Assembly (NCBI RefSeq): GCF_002994745.2
Contig: NC_037090.1
Location: forward strand, 18,216,001-18,280,000
From: Rosa chinensis
Taxonomy: Eukaryota > Streptophyta > Magnoliopsida > Rosales > Rosaceae
DNA: 64,000 nt
Direction of reading: 5' to 3'
Shown here: positions 10,329-24,735 of the stretch, in pieces
Position numbering within the stretch: the first letter of the stretch is position 1
How the letters are laid out: the number at the start of each line of letters is the position of its first letter
Made by a program: the position numbers and the translations under genes
Notes under the pieces: generated by a model
Told to the model about the DNA's origin: nothing
What the model saw: only the letters and a program-made list of their open reading frames with translations
Databases searched by the model: none

Positions 10329-13300
10329 TATCTAGTAGTAAGCCGCAGCCGGAACAGAACCAAACCAAACTTTGGGCCATGAGAGGCCATGACCCGATGA
10401 GGCAATAGCATCCGCCACAAAGTTGGCCTCCCGAAAAACATGCTTGAAAGAAATGGTCTCGAACTTCGCAGCTAGATTGAGAATGTCTTGGATGAGGGCC
10501 TTAAGTTTCCAAGGAGGGGTACAAGCTTTTTTTATGCAGTTGATAATGAGAAGAGAATCACCCTCAACTTGAATTCTTGAGACGTTATGCAAAAGCGCCT
10601 GCATTAAACCATCTTTAAGCGCACATCCTTCAGCGATAGGAACTGTAGTAGCACCAAGACGTCGAGCTCCCGCTAAGAGAGGGCTACCAATAGAATCTCT
10701 GATGATGTACCCCGCAGCTGCATGGTTGCGATTCTTGACCGAACCATCAAAGTTGAGTTTAAAATAACCAGCTGGAGGAGAATTCCAATGAATAGAAGTC
10801 GTGGAGGTAGGGACTTTCTTGACAGTAGACTGATTGTTGCTTCTGAAGTTAGAGCCAATAGAAGTTGCAGCAAGAGAGATGTTGTTTGGGGAAGCAAGAG
10901 TGTTGTTGAAGATGAGGTTGTTCCTTGCCCCCCAAATTTGCCAACAAATTAATAAGCAGTCTTCAATTGTTGTAGGAGAATCGTTGGTAAAGAGGGAAAT
11001 GATCCAATCAGAGAGACCAGAGAAGTTTGCTGGGGCAGGAAGATTTGGGACGGACTGTTAGCAAAGGAACAGGAGTGGAACAAATGGTTGCAATCTTCCA
11101 AACCTGTTCCACAAAAGGCACAAGTAGAAACAATAGACTGATTATAACGAGCAATGAAAGCCCTAGTTTTCAATCTCCCCCGCAAAAACAGCCAAGCAAA
11201 GATTTTAACTTTTGGGGGAAGATTAAGTTTCCACAATTTATTGAAGAAAGTTGATTGGCTATGAGAAATAGGACTACACTGGAGCCAAGTAGCAGATTTA
11301 ATGGAAAAGGCACCATCTGCTGCAGGACCCCAAACAAATTCATCTTGTAAATCAGAAACAGGAATGGGAATGCTAATTATATGATCAATAATCTTTTGAT
11401 CCAGGACACGAGCTAATTTATCCAAGTTCCAGCTTCCATAAGTGATGTAATCACTTACGGATTCATTCAAATCCACAATAGCCTTGGCATTATCATCCAA
11501 AATAAAGTAAATAGGGAAATCGAAAGCCCAATTAAAGGTCCAGAATTTGACATCCTTACCAAAACCAATTATCCATCGCATTCCCTGAAGGGAAAGATCA
11601 CGAGAATCAAGAATACCTTTCCAGGCCATCGAATGATTAGCCTGCTTCTTCAGATAAAAAAAAGAGTGTTTTCTTAAATATTTGTTCCTAACCAAATGAG
11701 CCCACCAAATTTCTTTGTCAGTTAATAATTTCCAACCGAGCTTAGCAAGAGCAGCATTATTGAAAAAAGCAGAAGGTCTAACACCAAGACCACCCTGGTT
11801 CTTGGGTAAGCAAACCTGGTTCCAAGCAACCGAGGGGGATTTCGAATCATTACCCCAGAAAAAATTCCTCATTTCTTTGTCAATGGACCTAGTGACCTTG
11901 GGGGGACACCTGAAACAGGACATAATATGGTTAGGAATACCAGATAAATTTGATTTGATAAAAGTTAATTTCCCTGCTCTAGACAAAGTGCTGCTTTTCC
12001 AGCCACTAAGTTTCTTTGAAATTCTAATGAGGAGCTCTTTAGCATTCATGGGATCCTTCCAGAAAACAATGTTCTGAATCCCCAAATATTTTCCAATGGA
12101 ACATCTATGACTTTTCCCAAGTATAGCAGAGATATTTACTTTAACATTGGAAGGAACTTTAGAGGAGAAAAAAATGGACGACTTATCGAGATTAATTTTC
12201 TCGCCAGAAGCAGAAGCAAACTTTTGGAGAATAGCTGAGATATTCCTTGCCGCAGTAGGAGTGGTCCTACCAAAAATCAAACAATCATCAGCAAACATGA
12301 GGTTTGAAACTCTAAACCCTTTGGGGGAGGAAAGTAAACCAATATGAGATTTAGAACGACCAGTAGCCAAATTCAAATGTCTAATCAACGGTTCCATGCA
12401 TAAAATAAAAATGTAAGGGGATAGAGGGTCCCCTTGTCGAATTCCCCTTGAGGGGGAGAAATTTCCCTCCTGCTTACCATTAATAATCAAAGAAAAAGAA
12501 ACTGACGAGATGCATTCCATGATTAAATTAATCCAAGCAAAATTAAAACCAAACCGAGAAAGAACCCTTCTTATATAAGTCCAATCTAGAAAATCGTAGG
12601 CTTTTTCGAGATCCAACTTTATAGCCATGGCACCTTTCCTAGATTTAGACTTATTGAAACCAGAAAAAAGCTCATGGGCTATGAGGATATTATCTATAAT
12701 CGATCTGCCAGGAGCAAAGGCACCCTGATTTTGAGAAATACATTTTTTCAAAAGGGGTTTTAGCCTAGAAACCAAGATTTTTGAGATGACTTTGTAAACA
12801 ACATTGCAGAGGCTAATAGGACGAAAGTGCGAAACAAGTTCAATAGAATCTAGTTTTGGAATCAAAGCAATGTTAGTGTGGTTTAGATACTTTAGAGAAG
12901 AAGTATTGGAAAAGAAATTGAAAACTAGCTTCGAGAGACTTCCCTTAACAAAATCCCAATGTTTCTGATAGAATAAGGCATTTAAGCCATCCGGTCCAGG
13001 TGCTTTCAGACCTCCAATGGATTGAACAGCAGCGTGGATCTCTTCAACTGTAATTGGCCGTGAGAGCAGCCTGTTGTCATGGTCAGAAATTGTAGGTTCT
13101 AAAACAGAGATAAATTCTATTAAAACAGAATTCTCAGGATTTGCACGACTTCTAAACCTGTTGATAAAATCCTGCAGAAAACAAGTTTTGATGTCAGATT
13201 GATCATTTAACCAAATGCCAAGCTCATTTCTAATCTTGCAGATTCTGTTCTTTTTCTTTCTAACCGTAGCTTGGGTCTGAAAATAACGAGTGTTCCTATC

Positions 13301-14270
13301 CCCAAGAGCCAACCAGTTGACTTTTGCCCGTTGGGCCCAAAAAAGTTCTTCATTCCTTTGAATCTCAAGGATATTTTCTGAAATTTTCATAACTTTATCA
13401 TGAAGAAAAGCAGACTGGGGAAACATCATAAGTTGGTTTTGGTAAAACATAAGATCTTTTTGTGAGGCATTGAGTTTGTTGAAAAAATTGCCAAAAACTT
13501 CCTTCTTCCAAACTGAAAGATGATAGGCAAAAGCACCAGTAATGGCCAAAAAAAATTTCTGGGGATTAGGATCAAGGTTTTGGGACCAGAAGTTTTTAAC
13601 GATATGGGAAAAATCAGGATGGTTCATCTAAATGGCGTCCAATTTGAAATTTGACTTGTGGACTCTTCTGGTGGGGAGAGTAGTTAAAATAACGAGGTTG
13701 TGATCAGACCCAACTATAGGGAGATTTTCAAGAGAAGAATTAGGAAATAAATGCAACCAGCAAGCATTGGCAACAACTCGGTCAAGCCTTTTAAATATCA
13801 CAGTGTGATCTTTGTGCTTATTAGTCCAAGTAAACGGAATTCCATCTGCAGGAAGAGAAGTCATATGAATATCATTCAAGAAATTAATGAAATTATGCAT
13901 GTAATTGTTGAAAAGGGAACACCCACCAACTTTTTCAGCAGGGGAAACAATATTATTAAAATCACCAATTAAATTCCCAGGAGAGTCATCATCAGGTTTC
14001 AGATTCTTAATTTCATTCCAGAAATTTGCCTGCAAGGGCTTATGGGGATAAGCATAAAGAAAAGTGGTGAACCAAGTGATATTAAGAGCAGAGTCAGTAA
14101 TTTGGCAATGTAAATATCTAGGATGAGCATGTAAAACATTAAGTTGAACAGTAGAAGCATTCCAAAATAAAAGAAGACCTCCAGATTGGCCAATTGAAGG
14201 AACAAATTCAAAATCCGAAAAAAAAAAAACACGAAAGGAAAGAAACGATTTTATTTGCTTGATTAATATC
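10329..14270 (-). pseudogene. LINE-A ORF2 (endonuclease / reverse transcriptase / RNase H), degenerate
   Basis: The apurinic-type endonuclease survives in two frames (14232-13999 and 14035-13631), with LIGDFNNIV and VGSDHNLVIL. A single in-frame TAG at 13628-13630, where relatives usually have a Trp codon, separates it from the 892-codon RT frame (10949-13627). That frame contains RPISLCNVVYKVISK, GIRQGDPLSPY and the catalytic MFADDC, then a zf-RVT Cys/His region (CAFCGTGLEDCNHLFHSC). RNase H remnants continue in other frames at 10673-10897 and 10332-10604 (VEGDSLLIINCI; FREANFVADAIA). At least one frameshift in EN, one nonsense and further shifts before RNase H make it inactive. Confidence 0.9.
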
Positions 14271-14367
14271 AGGAATCCTAGTATCTAGGATAAACAAAAC
14301 GTCTAACCTCAAGCCAACAACAAGGTGTTGAACTTGGGTTAGAAACCCAGGCTAGGAACTACCCTGG

Positions 14368-15783
14368 CTATTCCAGCTTAGCAATCTCATTAACAACATT
14401 ATCAGTTGGGGCCATAAAACCTAGACTCTGGTTATCACTAGTCTGCATCATTTCCACCATCTGCCTACTTCTTTTCTTAGGACTAGAATACATAAAATTA
14501 CTAGGGCCCAAAACATCAACAGCCGGACTCTTAGACAAGTCCTTCACAGCTAGCAGCGCATCCATATCTCCAATTTTTGGCGCTTCCTCAGCATCTAAAT
14601 ACTGATCCACCTCCTGAGATGAATCAGAGAGCACAATAACCTCCTTCTTCTTTGACGGGCCTGCAGGGCTAGCCTCACTCCCGACAGCAGCCTCCTTAAA
14701 AGACCAACCAGGGGTAACAAGAGAGTTGTTTTTGAGGTTGTATTTTGTTGAGCTGTTGGGGAGAGATCCAAACTTGGAAAAGCAAGCATCCTTTGCTTTT
14801 CCCTTCCTGGACACAATCTTCCAAGATCCTCCATCATGGTTTTCAGAAGGGAGATCAGAGGATAGGGGGAATTGATTAGCCACTAAAGGTTGTGGGAAGA
14901 TGATAGAGACATCATCAGAAAGGAATGGCTTAATAAAATCATAATCAGCCATCTCGGGAGGATAAACATCATGTTCTTGTCCAATACGCTCCACCATGAA
15001 AAAGTTGTCATTGACAGCCCTGAGCGAGCAAGAGTGAAGCCTAGTACGGTGCTGGCCACACCTGAAGCACACTTGAAAGATCACCTCATAGGAGACAAGA
15101 ACAATAGAAGGGGGTTCATTCCCATTATTGACTTGGACCGTACGCTTAAGAGGGTAGCGCAGGTCGAGTTCAATGAGAATTCTTGCGAACATGGTCTTCT
15201 TACCATTAATGGTGTTGTCATCCGCCAGAATAAATCAACCAAGATGCTTTACCAAGGACTTAAGAGAGGTAGAGTTCCATTAGGGCCTTGGTAAGTTTGG
15301 AAGACGCGCCCAGACAATGAGCTTATCAATACGATTCACAGTTGGATCGAAACTTGGGGTCCATCTTTGAAGTCGAAAGAGACGGCTACGGATAAACCAA
15401 GGCCTCCTTCCCAGAACAAACTCAATATCCTCATCCATAGAGAACTCAAAACTAAACCAGTTATTGACTAACCAATTCATGGTAACTGAGCCCTGAAGTG
15501 CTATCCAGAGCTCAGAGCACTTTTCAAGGACGATATCAGCAGACAGTTGCTTCCCAAAAATTTTGCCAACAAGGCAAAATTTGGAAAAGTGGGAGAAAAA
15601 ACCTTCAGGAGGGGGAGGCATATCTGCCTGGGCAGCAAATCGATCAACATCAAAAGAGGCATCCCCAAAGTTAACTTGGATAGGATCAGTACCAGTGTTT
15701 CGTGTGAAAGGAGGGTAAGTTCTAGTTAGTGGTAGTCTCCTAGGGCTAGAAACATGAGCTTGAGAGTTGGGACTGTAAGCCAT
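14368..15783 (-). pseudogene. LINE-A ORF1 (DUF4283/zinc-knuckle gag-like protein), two nonsense codons
   Basis: ORF1 proteins of plant L1 elements bind RNA and form the ribonucleoprotein with ORF2. Start chosen at ATG 15781-15783 (MAYSPNSQ), not the upstream ATG within the leader. The N-terminal part has the DUF4283 pattern (SELWIALQG; WFSFEFSMDEDIEFVLGRRPW; LIVWARLPNLP). Two in-frame stops, at 15280-15282 and 15235-15237, interrupt it, after which the same frame continues (FARILIELDLRYPLKRTVQV) into the zinc knuckle CFRCGQHRTRLHSC and a charged C-terminus. The knuckle spacing is right, but the expected histidine is threonine. Confidence 0.85.
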
Positions 15784-16573
15784 AGTGAAGGTTGTCGAGA
15801 CAAAGGATGAAAGATGATGAATCGGATGGGGAAGGTTCTGAATTAATCTAGTATTTATACTTACAGAAATACTTGGGGCATACCGCATACATAAAGCCAG
15901 GAAGAGGATAAGAACGCAAGTTAACTCTAGGGTTCTTGGTACCCCAAATATAGCCTTGAAAACTAAGATTATGAACTAAGTAATCTAGTAAAAGAGAAAC
16001 TATTCCAAACACACGCAAATGATAAAATCTACAGAGAATGAAAAGATTTGAGCATGCAACAAAACAACCAATACCAGTGAAAGTAGGATTAATAGACGCG
16101 CCAATAGAAAATTCAAGAAAAGAATTCGAAAGGTTTAAGAGATCTCCCTGTGAATTATTTATCTTGAAATCTGGGTAGAATTGAACCCACAGGAGAGAGT
16201 GGATCGCAGGATTTTGATCGTGGAGATGAAGCAAAGAAATCGAACGGTTGTGCAACAACCAAGAAGAGATCTTCGTCTTGGGAAAGAACACCTTCTGTCC
16301 AAAAGGGGCTTTAGGGGCATAATGATTGACATCGCCGAAAACTGCAGGTCCCAGCTTCCTACCATCACAAAGAATCGGAGACTGGAATTCAAAAGGTAGG
16401 AGAGAGCTATTGGGTTCGGGTTTATCAAAGCTTGGCCAATTTGATCTCCAAGTAGTAACCCAAGCAACCCAGAGGATAACGAAAGAGCAAGAAAAGAGAA
16501 ATTGCAGAAACCCTAATCCCCAAATTGGGAAGGCGCGTGGGGAGCGTACCATTCTTTTTGGTCTATATTCTTT

Positions 16574-16589
16574 TGACCAAAATATGGTT
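16574..16589. repeat. 16-bp target-site duplication of LINE-A, right copy
   Basis: Exact copy of 10243-10258. The CACTA subterminal repeats resume directly after it (GGTCACTAA-type motifs 16590-16770). Confidence 0.93.
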
Positions 16590-16770
16590 GTTGGTCACTA
16601 ATGTGAAAAGATTTAGTGACCATGATTATTTGGTCACTCATCACAAAAAAATTAGTGACCACAGAGTTCCTCACTGAAAGTAACAGGTTTGGTCACTAAA
16701 GCACATGATATGGTCACTAAAATCCGAATAACATGCTTATATTAGTGACCAAACTGTAGGCCACTAAAGT
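16590..16770. repeat. CACTA left subterminal repeats, continued
   Basis: At least eight GGTCACTAA / TTAGTGACC-type motifs in both orientations continue the array cut by LINE-A. Confidence 0.7.
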
Positions 16771-16789
16771 TCTAATCACTAGAAAAAAA

Positions 16790-18802
16790 AATATCTCATA
16801 AACTTTTTAATTTTGGTCTCTACAATAGTCATCAAATAATAACTAGTTGAAAATAAAACTCCAATATTAATAATAAAACTTCTATATAATTGAAATTGTA
16901 TCAAAGTAAATACATTGTATTGCTAAAAACAATCCATATTATCACTTGCTGATCATGATCACAAGTACAAGTCCCTTGAAAACTAATTTAAAAGCCTAAA
17001 ACAATTTCAATACTTCCATGACAACAAAATCCATGAGAAAGATGGACAAGCTTTTGCAATTCTTCACATGTAACAGTTGTAATTGATGTGCATTGAGATA
17101 TCTACCTCTGAACTGACAACCCTCTTCACCATTCTGCATTATAAGAACATTATAAGAACACATATTGACCAACAGAATATACTGTAAATGAAAAGGCATT
17201 AGGCTAAGTTTGACAAAATAGAAACTATTGAAGACATCAGTGATACCAACATACACAATAAATCATTAATTACAATGGAAAACTGGAAAACAGCAAATAA
17301 TGTAATGTTCTTTCTTCAGTTGCTTTTTAATTTGATAAGTGAAGCTGTACTTCCACTATACAATTAAGAGTTGAGCAATACATAGAAGTCATGCCAATTA
17401 AATGCAAGAGAATGAAAAAGGTCTGCCCAACTCCTAAAGATTTTTGCTATCAAATATAAAATGAAGATATTCATTGAAAAGAATGGTAAGGACAGGTCAC
17501 CTCCATTGACGTATGTTCAGGTCCTCAATTGACTTTAGTTTAGGTTCTTAAGAGATCTTGATACTGAAAATTTAATATGAATACCAGATCAAATTTCATG
17601 ACATAACTACAAGTGACTATTAGTTTTCTAGCAAGCTAGACTACCTTCTGGATAAACCTCACACTTCACCCAAGCTAGGAAAAGGACAAAAAAAAAGTCC
17701 ATTGATAACACAACAGTACCCAAGAGTTTAAAAGAAAAGCAGGATCTCACACTTTAGCTATACCATTAATAAGAGATTCCCGAATAAAGACCAAAGCATC
17801 TCAGTTATTATTATTTTTTTTTTCATTTTCATTTGAGCATTGTAACCTTCTTACTTATGTGATCCTGCATGATTCAACAAGTTTACATACAAAAGTAACA
17901 AGCAACTTATCCTCATCATGCTAGTTGCTACAACCTGCAAACTAATCTTAATGAATTTATTCTCAGTTTCATTTCAATAGTTTTAGACCACCATAAGAAC
18001 CAGCTGAAACCAAATACGTACCAAGTAAACCCCAACTTGAGATACTTGAGTATGTTATAGCTCTTAACAGAATTCCAACTTATTAGCAACGCTAAATTTG
18101 AAGTTCAAGAATAAAGTTCAAGAGCTTTATGATCTTAATTAAAGTTGACAACTATGACTAAGGCAAATGTGAGTGAACTAATGATGATTCCATAAGATAG
18201 GGTGTGTATTATATGGCATTGAGGACGGAAATTACCACAAGTTTTTTCTCCTCAATATGGTCAGGGAGTCATTTCCAACAGTCTGAAACTGTTAGATCTG
18301 AAATATCAACTTCTTGATCCAGATAGCACAATTCTTCTTTTAAAAAGCTGCATACCAAATTAGCATAAAATGAAACAACTGCAGAAGTAAAAAATTGAAA
18401 ACTGCATATCTAGATAAAGGCGAAAACACACAAAGAGAGATTACAAAGCAAAATGGAGGAAATTACTTTTATGGAAACAATATCTCTACTTAACAGCTGC
18501 ATTGTACATGGTGAACATTACCTAGAAAAGTCCACCATCACTATTTTTGTTTCCTACTATACAGTTGAAGCCTCATCCTAGAGAAGGATTCTAACTCGCC
18601 AAAAATGGTCAGTAATGTAAATGACTAAGATCTATGCCTTATTCTGAGCAATGGTATTACCTGTCTTTCATAAATTCGAAATCAGACTAATTTTTCCAGT
18701 TACTAAACTCAAAAGATCATTTTCAAGGCAGATTAACTGATTGACTGGTCGGACAATATGCACCAATTGTGTGTAGATTCAGAAAGGATCCCACTTGTCA
18801 AT
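16790..18802. other. Non-coding interior of CACTA element
   Basis: AT-rich sequence lying downstream (minus-strand sense) of the captured exons. It may be 3' UTR, intron or flanking DNA carried along with a donor gene. A minus-strand reading at 16996-17140 is open but matches nothing I know. No RNA gene or other repeat was recognised. Confidence 0.4.
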
Positions 18803-20950
<2,148 letters not shown>

Positions 20951-21129
20951 GACTAGATGGTGCATTCAGTTTTTGAAGGAGAACAAAAGACGTGACCAGA
21001 TTTTATAAAAATAAATAATGAAAGAAATCAATTTCCCACTTCAAGCTTTGAGAAACCGCGCCCAATTATCCCGCTCACTGAATAAATAAAAAAATTATAA
21101 AAAAAAAGGATAATTCCCGCTCACAGAAT

Positions 21130-21215
21130 TGGTCACTAAATTGAGAAAATGAATGAACGTTTAGTGTCCTAAAACAAATTGGACACTAATAGATAAATAA
21201 TTGGTCAGTAAAAGA
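21130..21215. repeat. Inner CACTA-like subterminal repeats
   Basis: Variants of GGTCACTAA (GGTCACTAAATT, TTAGTGTCC, GGACACTAA, GGTCAGTAAA) flank the promoter side of the uS8 copy. This is an unexpected interior place for such repeats and could be the old right border of a smaller CACTA element. Confidence 0.5.
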
Positions 21216-21239
21216 TCGGAGCTTCTTCCACCCACCCAG

Positions 21240-23169
21240 GGTGCTTAACAGCGCATGTATACACGCTCTGTTAGGATTTGTGTTTCCGTTATCGTTTGGA
21301 CGTTTGGTGAGGAACACCAAAAACTGTCGACCTCAGTAAAATCATATTTACATGAATCAAATGGTCTGCACGTGCTATACAACTGAAAAAATGGGAGAAA
21401 TCCCAAATCCAATGTATCTGGTCTCATACACAGGAGGAGAGATCCGCAAGTGGTGTCAAATTAGAGATCTGATGTCAATGTTTCAATCGTCGGCGAAAGA
21501 TTATATCCGAGTCCATGCTGAGTTCCCGTCGCCGGAAATCTGAAGAGGACGATTGAAGCCCAAATGACTTGAAACCAAATTGGGGCATAGCAGACGTCTT
21601 CGTCATCGACTAAGCACCAATCTGAATGTCGGTGTAGTACCTTCGAGAATCCCAAGAAGCCCTCCGCAGCCCGCGTTGTTACTACTGTATAGGATGCGAT
21701 CTTGGTGGTGATTTCTCCGGGCTTCGATGTCAGCGACGGGAAAATCCATACAAGTTGAATGTTAGGTTGGTTGATATCTAGTATAATATCGAATATTGTG
21801 ATTGAATTCTCAAATTGGATTATCCACACTTCCTCCTTCGATTTCCATACTCCCAACACACCGCTGCTGCGTCGTCGTTCTCCGATCATTACATCTTCTG
21901 CTACGTCTCGATCCTCCACCGCCACGAACTCTTTTTTCGAGATCCAATTCGAATACCGGAATCAAAAGCCAAACAACAATAATCCAATTCGAATACCCGA
22001 ATCAAGGTCATTCTAGCGTCACTTTTCTCTAAGATCAATGTTCAATAGATCGATCATCTTCTGCATTCTTTAGCATCCATGGGGTTGAGGCTTGAGGCAC
22101 AGAAGAGAACTGGTAGTTGGGTACCCATTTAGCGGGTGGGAAAGACTGGGTATGGGTTAGTGTGGGTAATGCCAGATTGCCAACCTTATTGAAGATTGAA
22201 GATCTGGGATAGATACCCAGAACATGAAGATGAAATTTGCGTCAAAAAAAAGATTTAAAAAAAAAAAATCTTCTTTTTTAATCATAAACTTAAAAAAAAA
22301 AAAAAACGAAAAACTAAAAATAAGTTATATGCGTGTGGGTACCCCTCGGACGTACGTATTTTTATTTTTTATAAACTGTTTTGTGATAGTTTATTGTAAT
22401 TAACTATACATAGAGAATGCAAATTTGTCTGCCATTATTCTAAATAAATCACAATGACATAAAATTAAAATGGCAAAAAAAAGGTTGAAAAAAAATTGTG
22501 AAATTAAGTTCTCTAAGATGACAGTGAACAACTGTATGAATTATTTTTTTAAATTTATTTTCAAACTTCTGAAATTCATAATAAAGAGATTTGACGCTTG
22601 AAAAATTTCACGAAATTTAGTCGCAACGCATATTTAATTATCGAATTCTCAAATTGGACATTCACATTTAATAAATTTCCAACAAATATGTCACAAGCTC
22701 ACTTTTCTATATTTTTTTAATCAATTTTTATAATTTTAAGTTTCATAAATTCATAATAAATATTTTATGTGTTTCCAAAAATTCCAATGAGCTCATCACA
22801 CAATTTATTTTCAAACTTTTAAATTTGAGATTTCTCCTCAATAAAAATTTTGAAAAATTTAAGATGACACTATTAGGTTTGGAACCGATGTTAGTTTTGT
22901 AACTATTATGTTGATTAATGCTATATCCACCAACAACCATGCCATTCATTTCACATGACGTATGTAACTACTCGGTGGATACATCTAAAGAGTCGAAAAC
23001 AAACTTTATCAACTGATTTGGTTATTAGAAAATAATATCAATACGCCTAGTAGTGTTGTATATATAAGTTGTTCATTACATATAGGAATATGACTTTCAA
23101 AAGCGATTGCATGGTGAAAACTTAATTTGGAGAAGCCGACCATTGGATGAGTGGATTACATTTTTTTGA
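21240..23169. other. Non-coding region between uS8 copy and satellite
   Basis: The minus-strand open frame 21461-21925 and the plus-strand frame 21759-22032 match nothing recognised. The first 900 bp are more GC-rich and promoter/leader-like, and could be another captured but unidentifiable piece. From about 22250 the DNA is very AT-rich with oligo(A) runs. Confidence 0.4.
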
Positions 23170-24735
23170 TTCCCAATTTTGATTATATGGATTGCACAAA
23201 ATCCTTATATGCATACTAATGTGATCTAACTTGTTTAGTAGTTATATCGAGAAGTAAACCTTCTATGATCAACAAGGTGGACTGGTGGAGTAAATAGAAA
23301 TGATCAAAATCGACCGTTGGATGTTACCATGATAAGAAGAAATGGTTATGGTCAAAATTTCAACCATTTTCTTCATTGTTTGGGTCTCGATCTACTAGGT
23401 CAACTGTAAACCCTAAATACTACATAAAATTAATATGCTCATAACCAGTCATTTGCAGTTTCTTTTTTCGATCTGTCAGCTCTCACACTCTCGTGGGTAT
23501 CAGATATATCAACCAATGTAAAACTTTTGGGGAAGTTTATCTCTTCGTGGTATAGCTCCCCTTAGGGATGTATAAATGTATAAAGAGTTGATTGCTTTGT
23601 TTGATATCGAAATGACGGTGGATCGGGTTAAATTCTTTTCTCAGTACTTTTTGATACGCTATAAATAGATAGGTAATGTCACAATTATCGATTCCTAGTT
23701 TTAATTTTTTGAATTGCACAAAATCATTATATGACTTCTAATGTGGTCTAACTTGTTTATTATGTGTATAAAAATATAAACCTTTCACAAGCAACAAGGT
23801 GGAGGAAATAGAATTTATAAAAATCGACCGTCAGATTTTATCATGATAAGAAGAAATGGATACGGTCAAAATTTCAACTATTTTCGTAATCGTTTGGGTC
23901 TCGATCTAGTAGGTCAACTTTAAACCCGAAATACCACATAAAACTAATATGCTTATAACCGGTCATCCGCAATTTTTTTTTTTCAATCTACCAGCTCTCA
24001 CACTCTCGTGGGCATGAAATATATCAACCAATATAAAACTTTCGAGAGATTTATCTTCTCGTGGTATACTTCCCCTTAGGGAAGTGTAAGTGTGTAAAGA
24101 GTTGACTGCTTTGTTTGATGTCAAAATGACAGTGGATCGGGTTACTTTTTTTACATAGTACCTATTGATATGCTATAAATAGATGGGTAATGTCACATTT
24201 ATCGATTTTCTAGTTTAGATTTTTTGGATCGCACAAAATCCTTATATATGCCTACTAATGTGGTCCAACATGTTTATTATGTGTATAAAAATATGAACCT
24301 TTCACAAGCAACAAGGTGGAGGAAATTAAATTTATTAAAATCGACCGTCGGATTTTATCATGATAAGAAGAAATGGGTATCGTCAAAATTTCAGCTATTT
24401 TTGTTATCGTTTGGATCTCGATTTACTAGGTCTACCCTAAACCATAAATACCACAAAAAACTAATATGCCCATAACCGGTCATTCACAATTTTTTTTTTG
24501 TTATCTATCAGCTCTCACACTCTTCTGGGTATGAGCTATATCAATCAATGTAAAAATTTTGGAAAGTTTATCTCCTTGTGGTATTGTTTCCCTTAGGGAA
24601 GTATAAGTGTTTAAAGGGTTGATGGTTTTGTTTGATGCCGAAATAAAGGCGGATCGGGTTAATTTTGTACACAGGACCTACTAATACATTATAAATAGAT
24701 GGATAATGTCAAATTTATTAATTTCATTTTTTAGA
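23170..24735 (+). repeat. Tandem satellite, three copies of a ~520-bp unit
   Basis: Landmarks recur at a steady spacing: GCACAAAAT at 23194, 23716 and 24231 (periods 522 and 515). The same is true of ATCGACCG, ATGATAAGAAGAAATGG, GGGTCTCGATCT, CAGCTCTCACACTC, GTGGATCGGGTTA and CTATAAATAGAT. Copies are roughly 23170-23691, 23692-24208 and 24209-24735, about 80-85% alike by eye. Stops are frequent, so it is not coding. The CTATAAATAGAT box at each unit end looks TATA-like. Confidence 0.9.

Larger units (their letters stand above)
10259..16573 (-). mobile_element. LINE-A: full-length L1-type retrotransposon nested in the CACTA element
   Basis: It begins with a poly(T) run (10259-10276), the minus-strand poly(A) tail, and is bounded by an exact 16-bp target duplication. 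Reading the minus strand, about 0.8 kb of leader is followed by ORF1 (gag-like) and ORF2 (endonuclease, reverse transcriptase, zinc-binding and RNase H regions). At 6315 bp it is essentially full length, but both ORFs carry stops or frameshifts, so it is inactive. The 234-codon frame in the leader (15848-16552) is not a recognised product. Confidence 0.93.

Noticed and set aside
15848..16552. 234-codon open frame, minus strand
   Set aside because: Lies in the LINE-A leader upstream of ORF1, has no known domain and overlaps the ORF1 frame. Treated as chance.
21461..21925. 154-codon open frame, minus strand
   Set aside because: No motif or splice context was recognised. Kept only as a possible unidentified captured piece.
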